Below are positions 63,885-64,000 of a stretch of DNA of 64,000 bases, piece after piece. A program made the translations under genes and the position numbers. Source of the DNA: Clostridium sp. SY8519 (GTDB lineage Bacteria; Bacillota; Clostridia; Lachnospirales; Lachnospiraceae); assembly GCF_000270305.1 (NCBI RefSeq), contig NC_015737.1:1674501-1738500 (forward strand), written 5' to 3'. Within the stretch, counting starts at the first letter, position 1. The number at the start of each line of letters is the position of its first letter. The notes beneath the pieces were generated by a model that was not told the DNA's origin, ran no database searches, and saw nothing but the letters and a program-made list of their open reading frames with translations.

Positions 63885-64000
63885 ATGAAGCTCGTGGATG
63901 TATGTCCAGATGGAAACTGCTACAACCTTTTAACCGGAGGCCGACGTGGTAGATATCTTAAGAATGGCAGGAATATTCCTATGCCACTGACTCCTGGTGA
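63885..64000 (+). CDS. Possible start of a gene cut by the window edge
   Basis: An open frame from ATG at 63885 (MKLVDVCPDGNCYNLLTGG at the start) to the end, without a stop in 38 codons. GAGG lies 12 bases upstream, which is far. I do not recognise the product; the frame is too short to judge. Confidence 0.3.
   Translation, partial: MKLVDVCPDGNCYNLLTGGRRGRYLKNGRNIPMPLTPG

Overview
The window looks like a chromosome segment of a strictly anaerobic, Gram-positive clostridium, most likely a gut Lachnospiraceae. The evidence is strong AGGAGG-type ribosome sites, a dlt operon for D-alanylation of teichoic acids, pyruvate phosphate dikinase, clostridial hydrogenase maturases and an OFA-type anion transporter. 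No rRNA or ribosomal protein genes are present, so the genus is not fixed.

Layout. 1-3528: tail of a LysR regulator, class II aldolase, an HRDC protein and a lone CbiL-type methylase. 3545-16857: one long plus-strand operon of eleven genes. It has a NifH-like iron protein, two homologous pairs of nitrogenase component-1-like subunits (4550/8308 and 14178/15532), HydE, HydF, HypF, HypC, HypD and HypE. No HydG, HypA, HypB, NifB or hydrogenase structural gene is present. 16885-23510: a secreted lysozyme, an NlpC/P60 protein split by a coiled coil, a small HTH-like protein, a GNAT protein and PPDK. 23759-30382: dltA-B-C-D plus a terminal DltX-like gene, divergent from a two-component system. 30491-42627: small and secreted proteins, a MoFe-unrelated OFA transporter behind a ZTP riboswitch, a DUF1846 protein, a GH25 lysozyme with Fn3 domains, a flavodoxin-like reductase with a hydrolase, an acyl-ACP thioesterase and an SHOCT membrane protein.

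42858-63373 is accessory DNA stacked at a tRNA-Gly(GCC) gene. The last 22 bp of the tRNA region recur at 58542 and 63352. An IS3-family element (42961-44705) has split the tRNA terminator. The first block (to 58563) carries a LacI-controlled sugar regulon with five AP-endonuclease-2-fold isomerases/epimerases, a class II aldolase, a PfkB kinase, a cupin isomerase, a dehydrogenase, an MFS transporter and an AldA-like dehydrogenase. The second block (58564-63373) is AT-rich and carries an AlbA-type regulator and a TOTE-type primase-helicase, probably a defence module. No integrase gene is present.

The most striking system is the 13-kb operon. It joins the Fe(CN)2CO-making Hyp proteins, two of the three H-cluster maturases and a nitrogenase-like reductase with two subunit pairs, arranged like NifDK plus NifEN. 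I infer a dedicated route to an iron cofactor with diatomic ligands, or a nitrogenase-like enzyme carrying one; the sequence shows the gene set, not the chemistry.
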